In this document: positions 24,366-32,224 of the stretch, one piece after another | Layout: each line of letters starts with the position of its first letter | Position numbering within the stretch: position 1 is the stretch's first letter | From: Clostridia bacterium | Lineage (GTDB): Bacteria; Bacillota; Clostridia; Oscillospirales; Acutalibacteraceae | DNA length: 59,558 bases | Direction: 5' to 3' | Assembly (NCBI GenBank): GCA_017379935.1 | Contig: JAFNVC010000013.1 | Span: 1 to 59,558 of the forward strand | Made by a program: the position numbers and the translations under genes | The notes under the pieces: generated by a model | Databases searched by the model: none | The model's input: the letters and a program-made list of their open reading frames with translations, nothing else | Told to the model about the DNA's origin: nothing

Positions 24366-25157
24366 ATGGAAAAAGATGTCAATGACCTTAAGAATACCCA
24401 AAAACAGGAAACCGTAAAGCCCCGAATCAGGACGGAATTCAACAGCGTTGTTTTTGTTCAGGCGGCTGTCTGCGCCTTTTTCATATTGCTCGTTTTTCTT
24501 GCGTGGAAGTTAAGTCCCTCAACGTTTCAATTCATCAAGGATGAATTCGGGCGGATAATGTCGATTGATATGAGTGCAGACGAGCTTGCGGAGTCCGCAA
24601 GGGATGCGGCGCAAGATGTTATGAACGCTTTACCTTCGGAAGAGGTAACGACCGCCGAGGCTACGGGTGAGGAAGAGGAAATCCCCGAAGGTACGGGTGG
24701 CGAGGATAAGGAAAGCGCCGCCGTTGCGGTTGTGGCAACACTCGGCAAAAATGACAAAATCACCGTTCCGCTTCACGGCAGGATAACTTCGCGCTACGGC
24801 TACCGCACAAATCCGATTTCGGGCAAATACGGCCTGCATACGGGGCTTGATATTGCCGCCGCTGAGGGTACGGGCATCGTTGCGGCATACAACGGTGTTA
24901 TCAAGGACACGGGCTACGGAACAAAAAAGGGCAAATATGTTCTTATGGAGCACTCGGACGGCACGAAAACACTTTATTGCCATTGCTCGGAAATACTTGT
25001 TGATGAGGGTACGGTCATCCGCGCAGGTGAAGTCATCGCACTTGTCGGCAGCACGGGATGGAGCACAGGACCGCACCTGCATTTTGAGATACAGAACAAA
25101 AACGGCTGGTCCACCGACCCGCTCGATGTGCTGACAGAAACTGACGGCAGAGTATGA
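24366..25157 (+). CDS. SpoIVFA-like membrane-anchored M23 (LytM) peptidase-domain protein
   Basis: 263 residues: a cytoplasmic N-terminus, one transmembrane helix (about 29-48), an acidic linker (about 70-120) and a C-terminal LytM/M23 domain (about 130-255). The zinc and catalytic residues are all present: His158 and Asp162 (HTGLD), His206 (YCHCS), His237 and His239 (HLHFE). It overlaps by ATGA a small site-2-protease gene, the arrangement of spoIVFA-spoIVFB in Bacillus. There SpoIVFA holds SpoIVFB inactive in the forespore outer membrane until pro-sigma-K cleavage. An alternative is a SpoIIQ-like or cell-wall endopeptidase. The gene name is withheld because identity rests on the neighbour. 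Confidence 0.78.
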   Translation: MEKDVNDLKNTQKQETVKPRIRTEFNSVVFVQAAVCAFFILLVFLAWKLSPSTFQFIKDEFGRIMSIDMSADELAESARDAAQDVMNALPSEEVTTAEATGEEEEIPEGTGGEDKESAAVAVVATLGKNDKITVPLHGRITSRYGYRTNPISGKYGLHTGLDIAAAEGTGIVAAYNGVIKDTGYGTKKGKYVLMEHSDGTKTLYCHCSEILVDEGTVIRAGEVIALVGSTGWSTGPHLHFEIQNKNGWSTDPLDVLTETDGRV

Positions 25158-25708
25158 TTTTCCGCATTTTAAAAACATCCGTCAGAATTGATTTCTGGTT
25201 CATCGCGGTCATCACGCTGATGCTCGTTCTCTTCCCGGAAAGTCTGGCAGCAGAATGCTTTCTGATGTGTATACTGCACGAATGCGGACATCTGACGGCG
25301 ATGCTCGTCTGCGGCAAAAAAGCCGAAAAAATCGACCTCGGTTATTTCGGAATGAGGATTGTTACAAGCAAGCGTTTTCTCTCCCCTTCAAAGGAGGCGG
25401 CAATTGCTTTTTCGGGACCCTTCGTCAATCTTGTGATAAGCCTTATATTTTTTCTGACCGGCAGAACAGATATCGCAACGGTAAGCCTCGCGCTTGCTCT
25501 CTTCAATCTTCTGCCCGTTACGATGCTCGACGGCGGACACATAATCTCTGCGTTCCTCCCCGACAGCAGGCTTCACAAGGCATTAAGTCTCGCCTGTGCA
25601 GTAGTTTTGCTCGGTGTCGGAATTTTCGTTGCCTTGTATACAAAAGAAAATTTCACAATAGTGATAGCTTCGCTGTACCTTCTCGTAGGTGTACTGAGCG
25701 AAAAATAA
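25154..25708 (+). CDS. SpoIVFB-like site-2 (M50) metalloprotease
   Basis: 184 residues, mostly membrane helices. The zinc motif HECGH is at residues 42-46 and the second metal motif lies in FNLLPVTMLDGG (Asn118, Asp126). It is shorter than Bacillus SpoIVFB because it lacks the C-terminal CBS domain. Site-2 proteases cut membrane-associated substrates; in spore formers this one releases mature sigma-K. Coupling to the SpoIVFA-like gene by a four-base overlap supports that role. The substrate remains inferred. Confidence 0.82.
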   Translation: MIFRILKTSVRIDFWFIAVITLMLVLFPESLAAECFLMCILHECGHLTAMLVCGKKAEKIDLGYFGMRIVTSKRFLSPSKEAAIAFSGPFVNLVISLIFFLTGRTDIATVSLALALFNLLPVTMLDGGHIISAFLPDSRLHKALSLACAVVLLGVGIFVALYTKENFTIVIASLYLLVGVLSEK

Positions 25709-25732
25709 GCGGAAGGAGCTGTCCTTCCGCTT
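25707..25732. terminator. bidirectional terminator
   Basis: 11-bp perfect stem (AAGCGGAAGGA / TCCTTCCGCTT) with a GCTG loop. It overlaps the last bases of both convergent genes. Confidence 0.75.
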
Positions 25733-26486
25733 AAACTATTTTATAGATAACAAGTAAAACTGCATAAATTATCGGCTGATGTGCCATATATATTTCGAGC
25801 GAATGTCTGCCGATAAATTCGAGCGGCCTGCAGGAAAATGATGACAGATACCGCAATAGATTTTTCCTTTTCAACAGCTGACAGATAAAATATCCGCACC
25901 AGAACAAAAACAGCCACGGTAACAGCGGGAAGTAATCCGACGAGCGAAAGCCGCCGTGCGGAAAGCCGAAAAACGCCGTCACTACGTTGGCATAAAGAAA
26001 ATCCGTCAAGCGCACCGACATATCCCCGACACCGAGCACGCCATCACTGACATTATAGGTCAGCGCGAAAAGCACCGCATTGATTATAATTCCGACAAGC
26101 GGCGGGATCTTTTTAAAAATTTTCTCCGACGGTATCGTCACGAGCATTGCAGTACCGAGCAGGCTGAGCACTCCGTGAAGGATAATATTTTCAGGCATAG
26201 CGATTGCCGTAACGGCGGTTATGACAGCCGCGCAGACAAGCACCGTCACCGAGCGGCAGAGCTTGCGCTTACCAAAGGAGAAGCAGAAGCCCGAAAGAAG
26301 GATGAATGACCAGCAGATGCTCTGCTGAAAAATAAAGCCTGCCTCCGTTTTATACCACGGTATGTCCGCGCCGAACATATAGACCATATCCCACAGCGTA
26401 TGGTAAACAACCATCGCGATTACGGCAACGGCGCGCAGAATATCAGGCACGGTGTACCGCGCTTTTTTATCAGTCCTTTGCATCAT
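25731..26486 (-). CDS. DUF1624 / heparan-alpha-glucosaminide N-acetyltransferase-like membrane protein
   Basis: About 251 residues with roughly seven membrane helices. The opening RYTVPDILRAVAVIAMVVYH and the closing FIGRHSLEIYMAHQPIIY are typical of the acyltransferase-like DUF1624 family. The start at ATG 26486 (tandem ATGs) is chosen by the family N-terminus; it overlaps the polA end by 17 bases and has only a weak ribosome site, so coupling to polA translation is likely. The function is unknown; families of this fold move acyl groups across or at the membrane. Confidence 0.75.
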   Translation of the reverse strand: MMQRTDKKARYTVPDILRAVAVIAMVVYHTLWDMVYMFGADIPWYKTEAGFIFQQSICWSFILLSGFCFSFGKRKLCRSVTVLVCAAVITAVTAIAMPENIILHGVLSLLGTAMLVTIPSEKIFKKIPPLVGIIINAVLFALTYNVSDGVLGVGDMSVRLTDFLYANVVTAFFGFPHGGFRSSDYFPLLPWLFLFWCGYFICQLLKRKNLLRYLSSFSCRPLEFIGRHSLEIYMAHQPIIYAVLLVIYKIV

Positions 26487-29043
26487 ACCAGCTCTTGCCC
26501 GAATGAACGTCAGCGGTAAGCTTAACATTCATTTTTGTTGCATTTTCCATTTCTTCTCTTACTATTCTGCAGACCTCTTCGGCTTCGGTTTCGGGTGCTT
26601 CGACAATCAATTCGTCGTGCACCTGCATAATAAGCTGTGCCTTGAGATTTTCCTTCTTCATACGCTCATAGACCTTAATCATCGCGATTTTGATGATATC
26701 GGCAGCTGTTCCCTGAATGGGCATATTTCTTGCCACACGCTCGCCGAAATTACGAAGCATCGCATTTGATGCGGTAAGCTCGGGAAGATAACGTCTTCTG
26801 CCGAACAGAGTGCTGACGTAGCCGTCCCGCTTTGCATCGGCGATAACCTTCTGCATATAGCTGTCAACGCCCGAGAATTTATGAAGATAGCCCTTGATGT
26901 ATCTGTCTGCCTCGGCACGCGTAACGCCGATATCCTTCGCGAGTGAAAAAGCACCGATACCGTAAACAATACCGAAGTTGACCGCCTTTGCACGTGTACG
27001 CATAAGCGGTGTCACTGCCTCGATAGGCATATTGAAAACCTGCGAGGCGGTAATAGTATGGATGTCATCGCCCTCGTTGAAGGCGGAAAGCATACGCTCA
27101 TCGTCCGCAATATGTGCAAGCACGCGAAGCTCAATCTGTGAATAGTCGGCATCGACAAGCACACATCCGTCCTTTGCCACAAAGAACTTGCGAAGCTCTC
27201 TGCCGACCTCACTTCGGACGGGAATATTCTGAAGATTCGGCTCAGTTGACGAAATTCTGCCTGTTCTCGTTTCAGTCTGATTGAGGGTTGAGTGAATTCT
27301 GCCGTCGGGAGCAACGCACTTTTTGAGTCCGTCGCAGTAGGTTGATTTAAGCTTTGCAAGCGTTCTGTATTCAAGCACGAGTGCAACAATCGGATAATCT
27401 GCCGCAAGCTCCTCAAGCACATCAGCATTAGTCGAATAACCCGATTTTGTCTTTTTCTTTGCCGGAAGTCCCAGCTTTTCAAAAAGCATCGTGCCGAGCT
27501 GCTTCGGAGAATTGATATTGAACTCCTCGCCCGCAAGGTCATATATTTTTTCTACAAGTGAGTTAATCTGAGTTTCGAGCACCGCGCCGTATTCCTCGAT
27601 GCTCTCAGAGTCAACCTCAAAGCCCGTAACCTCCATTGATGAAAGTACCTTTGCAAGAGGCATCTCTATATCGTACATAAGTCCGAGCTGATTATTTTTT
27701 TCAAGCTCCGCCAGTGCCTTTTCCCATGCGCCCGAAAGTGATGCACATTCAAGTGCCGCCGCATCGTCCGCATCCGTTTCAGGCAAGGCTCCGCCGTATT
27801 CCTGCACCATTCTAGACGGGTGGTAATCACTCGCCGAGGGATTGAGGATGTAACCGGCAATCATAACGTCGCTTACCTTACCGTTGATCTGCGTTCCGCG
27901 AGCAAAAGCCCACGAATAAAGCGGCTTGACGTCATAGGTGATTTTCTCCGTCTTTTCATCGGAGAGAATATCCGCAAGCTGTGACGCGAAAATAAAGTTG
28001 TTATTCTCCGCAGCGAAAACTCCGTCATCCGTACAGAAATAAATTTTCACAACCTCGCCGTCATCATAGACGGGAATAAAATAAAGCTTTTCACCGAGCT
28101 TGATTTCCGAGAGCTCATCGACCGTCGTGACATTTATTTTGACTATTTCTTCTTCATCATCCGTTACCGTCGGAGCTGAACCGAGATTGAAGGTTTCAAT
28201 CATCTTGAACATTTCAAGGGATGCGAGAAGTCTTGTTGCCGCACCTGCATCGCCCGCGGTCGGCGCATAAGCATCCATATCCGTATCAATCGGAGCATCG
28301 AGTGCGATTGTGCCGAGCTTATGGCTCAGGAAGGCATTGTCCTTATCTGCTTCAAGCTTTTCGCGGAGCTTCGGCTTGATATCAAGCGTATCGAGATTTT
28401 CGTAAATATATTCAAGACTGCCGTATTTCTGAATCAGCTCGCCCGCTGTCTTCGGGCCGACACCCGTAACACCGGGGATATTATCCGAGCTGTCACCCTG
28501 CAGAGCCTTGATTTCGATCATCTGCTTCGGGCTTACGCCGTATTCTTCCTTGATTTTCGCAATATCGTAGGCAACGGTCTGAGTTCTGCCCATCTTGGTA
28601 GAAGCAAGCAGAACGGTTGTATTTTCACTGACAAGCTGAAGGCTGTCGCGGTCACCCGTTGCGATAAAGCACTTGTCCCCTTCGCCCATCTGCACGCTGA
28701 GAGTGCCAAGGATATCATCAGCCTCCCAGCCCTCTTTTTCAACAATTTTATAGCCCATAAGAGTCAGCAGATCCTTGAGCACGGGCATCTGCTCGCGAAG
28801 CTCGTCAGGCATACCCTTTCTGCCTGCCTTATAAGCCTCATACATCTTATGGCGGAAGGTCGGCGCCTTAAGGTCAAATGCAACCGCTACTCTGTCGGGT
28901 GTGCATTCCTCAAGCAGGCGGTGGAAAATATTCATAAAGCCGTATATACCGTTTGTGAATCTGCCATCCTTCGTTGTGAGGAGCTTGATTCCGTAAAAAG
29001 CACGGTTAAGTATACTGTTGCCGTCAATAACAAGAAGTCTCAT
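26470..29043 (-). CDS. polA: DNA polymerase I
   Basis: 857 residues. The 5' nuclease domain covers about 1-290 (VIDGNSILNRAFYG, VTGVGPKTA), a 3'-5' exonuclease-like domain about 300-470, and the polymerase domain about 480-857. The latter shows motif A DADYSQIELRVLAH, the O-helix region RAKAVNFGIVYG and motif C MQVHDELIVEAP. The acidic exonuclease residues (DxE in motif I) are not visible, so proofreading is probably lost, as in many Firmicutes. It works in repair and Okazaki fragment processing. The start is at the ATG preceded by GGAGG. Confidence 0.95.
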   Translation of the reverse strand: MRLLVIDGNSILNRAFYGIKLLTTKDGRFTNGIYGFMNIFHRLLEECTPDRVAVAFDLKAPTFRHKMYEAYKAGRKGMPDELREQMPVLKDLLTLMGYKIVEKEGWEADDILGTLSVQMGEGDKCFIATGDRDSLQLVSENTTVLLASTKMGRTQTVAYDIAKIKEEYGVSPKQMIEIKALQGDSSDNIPGVTGVGPKTAGELIQKYGSLEYIYENLDTLDIKPKLREKLEADKDNAFLSHKLGTIALDAPIDTDMDAYAPTAGDAGAATRLLASLEMFKMIETFNLGSAPTVTDDEEEIVKINVTTVDELSEIKLGEKLYFIPVYDDGEVVKIYFCTDDGVFAAENNNFIFASQLADILSDEKTEKITYDVKPLYSWAFARGTQINGKVSDVMIAGYILNPSASDYHPSRMVQEYGGALPETDADDAAALECASLSGAWEKALAELEKNNQLGLMYDIEMPLAKVLSSMEVTGFEVDSESIEEYGAVLETQINSLVEKIYDLAGEEFNINSPKQLGTMLFEKLGLPAKKKTKSGYSTNADVLEELAADYPIVALVLEYRTLAKLKSTYCDGLKKCVAPDGRIHSTLNQTETRTGRISSTEPNLQNIPVRSEVGRELRKFFVAKDGCVLVDADYSQIELRVLAHIADDERMLSAFNEGDDIHTITASQVFNMPIEAVTPLMRTRAKAVNFGIVYGIGAFSLAKDIGVTRAEADRYIKGYLHKFSGVDSYMQKVIADAKRDGYVSTLFGRRRYLPELTASNAMLRNFGERVARNMPIQGTAADIIKIAMIKVYERMKKENLKAQLIMQVHDELIVEAPETEAEEVCRIVREEMENATKMNVKLTADVHSGKSWYDAKD

Positions 29044-29072
29044 ATAAAAGCCTCCAAATAAAACTACATCTG

Positions 29073-29116
29073 ATTATAACATACTTTTGACAATTATGGT
29101 AGATTCGTGGTAAAAT
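29073..29116. promoter_or_regulatory. divergent promoters for polA (-) and dusB (+)
   Basis: Rightward: TTGACA (29087-29092), 18-base spacer, TAAAAT (29111-29116) with TGG immediately before it (extended -10). Leftward: TGTTATAAT, an extended -10 with TATAAT at 29078-29073. The two promoters overlap, so they may compete. Confidence 0.65.
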
Positions 29117-29132
29117 ATTTTCAGGTGATTTT

Positions 29133-30104
29133 GTGAAGATTGGAAATTTAGAAATTAAAGGTCACGCCGCTCTTGCCCCTATGGCAGGCGTTGCGGACAG
29201 AGCATTCCGTGAGCTGTGCACATCCTACGGTGCGGCTTACGTCATAAGCGAAATGGTCAGCTCAAAGGGACTGACGATGCAGGATAAAAAATCAAAGGAG
29301 CTGCTTTTCCTCTCGGAGAAGGAGCGTCCCGCCGGCGCGCAGATTTTCGGCGACAATCCCGCGATTATGGCTGAAGCGGCAATAAAGACGATGGACTTTA
29401 ATCCCGAATTTATCGACATCAATATGGGGTGTCCCGCACCGAAAATCGCAGGCAACGGCGGAGGCTCGGCTCTGCTAAAAAACCCGCCGCTTATCAGCGA
29501 AATAGTCGGAAGCGTTGTCAAGGCATCTCCCGTGCCCGTAACGGTCAAAATCCGCATCGGCTGGGATCTTGATACCGTCAATGCGGTTGAGGTAGCAAAG
29601 CGCATCGAGGCGGCAGGCGCAGACGCAATTACCGTTCACGGCAGAACAAGAACACAGATGTACGCACCGCCCGTCTACCTTGACGAAATCGCTAAGGTTA
29701 AGAAGGCTGTGAGCATACCCGTAATCGGTAACGGTGACATCGTTGACGGCGTGAGCGCGAAAAAAATGCTCGACGAAACGGGAGTTGACTTTCTGATGAT
29801 AGGCAGAGGCGCTCTCGGCAGACCGTGGATATTTGAAAGCGTCAACACATATCTTGAAAAAGGAGAAATCCTGCCCGAGCCTCCGATCGAGGAGCGTATG
29901 CGCGTTATGGAGGAGCATATAAAGCTCATCTGCGAATATAAGGGTGAGCGCGTAGGAATGCGAGAGGCAAGAAAGCACGCGGCATGGTACATCAAGGGCA
30001 TCCGCGGTGCGGCAGCATTCCGTCAGGAGGTCGGTACACTTTCGACCGTCGGGGAGCTTCACACGCTCGCGCAAAAAATTATCGATTGCTCAAAAAGTGA
30101 ATAA
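29133..30104 (+). CDS. dusB: tRNA-dihydrouridine synthase
   Basis: FMN-dependent Dus family TIM barrel of 323 residues. It reduces uridines in the tRNA D-loop. APMAGVADRAFR at the N-terminus, the catalytic cysteine in NMGCPAPK, and the FMN-binding VIGNGDI and MIGRGALGRPW motifs are clear. The start is GTG 29133 (product KIGNLEIKGHAA), preceded by AGGTGA. In many bacteria dusB precedes fis or other small genes; here a 373-base regulatory-looking gap and acpP follow. Confidence 0.92.
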   Translation: MKIGNLEIKGHAALAPMAGVADRAFRELCTSYGAAYVISEMVSSKGLTMQDKKSKELLFLSEKERPAGAQIFGDNPAIMAEAAIKTMDFNPEFIDINMGCPAPKIAGNGGGSALLKNPPLISEIVGSVVKASPVPVTVKIRIGWDLDTVNAVEVAKRIEAAGADAITVHGRTRTQMYAPPVYLDEIAKVKKAVSIPVIGNGDIVDGVSAKKMLDETGVDFLMIGRGALGRPWIFESVNTYLEKGEILPEPPIEERMRVMEEHIKLICEYKGERVGMREARKHAAWYIKGIRGAAAFRQEVGTLSTVGELHTLAQKIIDCSKSE

Positions 30105-30395
30105 AATATACACAAATTGCGGAATAATACCGCCGTGAAACATTGGTGAAAAATGGTTGAAAACTCGGTGTAAAGTTATTTACTTTACAAAATTTGCACT
30201 TTTTTTGACGAAAAAGCACGAAAACGCGTTAAGTTTTCCACATTTTCCACCGAGTTTTCCACATTGTCAAGTGTGAAACCTTTACGTAAAGCAAAAATAC
30301 TTTACAAGCTGTCTTTATTCATCAAACGACTGCATATATGCAATTTGTTAAAATATTGAACAGCGCTTATAAATAAAGATTATTCCCAAAAACTA
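30105..30395. other. gene-free region rich in direct and inverted short repeats upstream of acpP
   Basis: No coding frame. Three tandem 9-mers TTTTCCACA, TTTTCCACC and TTTTCCACA occur at 30234, 30243 and 30255; the first and last match the loose DnaA-box form TTWTNCACA. A 12-bp inverted repeat pairs 30159-30170 (GAAAACTCGGTG) with 30248-30259. Palindromes GTAAAGTTATTTACTTTAC (30170-30188) and CTTTACGTAAAG (30280-30291) and a further ACTTTAC near 30310 form a second repeat family. Confidence 0.65.
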
Positions 30396-30424
30396 TTGAC
30401 AAAAGCGCTTTTTCTTACTAATAT
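30396..30424 (+). promoter_or_regulatory. acpP promoter
   Basis: TTGACA (30396-30401), 17-base spacer, TAATAT (30419-30424). About 54 bases upstream of the acpP start, which has AAGGAGAT as ribosome site. Confidence 0.8.
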
Positions 30425-30477
30425 TTTGTATTGAATAGGATATTGTATTTATAAATATATATAAAGGAGATAAGACT

Positions 30478-30708
30478 ATGGAAATTTTCGAAAAATTGCA
30501 GGCAATTATCGCTGACCAGCTTGAGCTTGATGCTCAGACAATCACCTACGACAGCCACATTCTTGATGATCTCGGCGCAGACAGCCTTGACGTTGTCGAC
30601 CTTATTATGAGCGTTGAGGACGAATTCGGAGTTGAAGTACCCGATGAGGCACTTGAAAACATCCGTACAGTTGAGGATATGGTTAAATATATCGAAGACA
30701 ATATGTAA
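30478..30708 (+). CDS. acpP: acyl carrier protein
   Basis: 76 acidic residues, the standard ACP length. The phosphopantetheine attachment site is Ser36 in DDLGADSLDVVDL. It carries growing fatty acyl chains as thioesters in the cytoplasm. The gene stands apart from any fab cluster, between dusB and proS, and has its own strong promoter. Confidence 0.96.
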   Translation: MEIFEKLQAIIADQLELDAQTITYDSHILDDLGADSLDVVDLIMSVEDEFGVEVPDEALENIRTVEDMVKYIEDNM

Positions 30709-30730
30709 TTTCGAAAGGATATTTTAAGTA

Positions 30731-32167
30731 ATGGCACAGCAGAAAAAAATGGTTGAAGAAATCACTTCTATGGAAGAGGATTTCGCAAAATGGTATACAG
30801 ACGTTGTTAAGAAAGCGGAGCTTATCGAATACACGAGCGTAAAGGGCTGTATGGTTATCAGACCCTACGGCTACGCTATCTGGGAAAACATCCAGCACAC
30901 TCTCGATACAATGTTCAAAAAGACAGGACACGAGAACGTATGCATGCCGATGTTCATCCCCGAGAGCCTTCTTAACAAGGAAAAGGACCACGTTGAGGGC
31001 TTTGCACCCGAGGTTGCTTGGGTTACTCACGGAGGTAACGAAAAGCTCGAGGAGCGTCTTTGCGTAAGACCTACGTCAGAGACTCTTTTCTGCGAGCACT
31101 ACGCTAACATCATCCATTCCTACCGCGACCTTCCCAAGCTTTACAATCAGTGGGTAAGCGTTGTACGTTGGGAAAAGACTACCCGCCCCTTCCTTCGTTC
31201 AAGAGAGTTCCTCTGGCAGGAGGGTCATACAATCCACGCTACAAGCGAGGAGGCACAGGAAGAGACCATCCGTATGCTCAACGTTTACGCTGAGTTCTGC
31301 GAGAAGTATCTTGCTATGCCCGTAGTCAAGGGCGTAAAGACAGAGAAGGAGCGTTTCGCAGGCGCTGAGGATACATACACAATCGAGGCACTTATGCACG
31401 ACGGTAAGGCACTCCAGAGTGCTACATCCCACTTCTTCGGCGACGGCTTTGCAAAGGCATTCAACATTCTTTACAGCGGTAAGGACAACAAGCAGCATCA
31501 TCCGTTCCAGACATCATGGGGCTGCACAACACGTCTCATCGGTGCAATCATTATGACTCACGGTGACGATAACGGCCTCGTTCTTCCCCCGCACGTTGCT
31601 CCCGTGCAGATGGTTATCATTCCCATCGCGGCACATAAGGAGGGCGTTCTTGACAAGGCTAACGAGCTTTACAGCAAGCTTTCTGAGGTTTGCCGTGTTA
31701 AGCTGGACGACAGCGACAACAGCCCCGGCTGGAAGTTTGCTGAATATGAGATGAAGGGTGTTCCCCTCCGTCTTGAAATCGGTCCGAAGGATATTGAGAA
31801 CAACCAGTGCGTTATCGTAAGACGTGACAGCGGCGAGAAGATTTTCGTTTCTCTCGACGAGCTTGAGGCTAAGATCCCCGAGCTTCTTCAGTCTGTTCAC
31901 GACGGTCTTTATCAGAAGGCTTATGACCGCCGTGCAAGCATGACCTTTACTGCAAAGGATTTTGCAGAGCTTAAGGATATCGCAGACAACAAGCCCGGCT
32001 TCATCAAGGCTATGTGGTGCGGTGACCGCGCTTGTGAGGACAGACTCAAGGAGGAGGCAGGCGTTACATCACGCTGTATCCCCTTCGAGCAGGAGACACT
32101 CTCCGACACCTGCGTTTGCTGCGGCAAGCCTGCAACAAAGATGCTCTACTGGGGCAAGGCATATTAA
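30731..32167 (+). CDS. proS: prolyl-tRNA synthetase, short archaeal/eukaryotic-type
   Basis: 478 residues: class II catalytic core (motif 2 around [21 protein letters not shown], motif 3 around [17 protein letters not shown]), an anticodon-binding domain (about 285-390) and a C-terminal zinc-binding-like domain ([16 protein letters not shown]) ending in a conserved Tyr (YWGKAY). It lacks the roughly 180-residue editing insertion of the bacterial long form, so this is the type 3 enzyme also found in several Firmicutes. It lies 22 bases after acpP and may share its promoter. Confidence 0.95.
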   Translation: MAQQKKMVEEITSMEEDFAKWYTDVVKKAELIEYTSVKGCMVIRPYGYAIWENIQHTLDTMFKKTGHENVCMPMFIPESLLNKEKDHVEGFAPEVAWVTHGGNEKLEERLCVRPTSETLFCEHYANIIHSYRDLPKLYNQWVSVVRWEKTTRPFLRSREFLWQEGHTIHATSEEAQEETIRMLNVYAEFCEKYLAMPVVKGVKTEKERFAGAEDTYTIEALMHDGKALQSATSHFFGDGFAKAFNILYSGKDNKQHHPFQTSWGCTTRLIGAIIMTHGDDNGLVLPPHVAPVQMVIIPIAAHKEGVLDKANELYSKLSEVCRVKLDDSDNSPGWKFAEYEMKGVPLRLEIGPKDIENNQCVIVRRDSGEKIFVSLDELEAKIPELLQSVHDGLYQKAYDRRASMTFTAKDFAELKDIADNKPGFIKAMWCGDRACEDRLKEEAGVTSRCIPFEQETLSDTCVCCGKPATKMLYWGKAY

Positions 32168-32175
32168 GATAATTT

Positions 32176-32207
32176 TAAAAGCTGTATCAGCACCGATACA
32201 GCTTTTT
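32176..32207 (+). terminator. proS terminator
   Basis: 12-bp perfect stem (AAAAGCTGTATC / GATACAGCTTTT) with a 6-base loop, running into a T-tract. Only about 17 bases separate it from the next start codon, which is in the same direction. Confidence 0.85.
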
Positions 32208-32224
32208 TCTTTAAGGTGACAGTT

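Noticed and set aside
28321-29061. 246-residue open frame on the plus strand opposite polA
   Set aside because: Antisense shadow of the conserved 5' nuclease domain; no family resemblance.
30105-30395. Chromosome replication origin
   Set aside because: DnaA-box-like 9-mers are present, but dnaA, dnaN, rpmH and gyrase genes are absent and the boxes are non-ideal; kept only as a repeat cluster.
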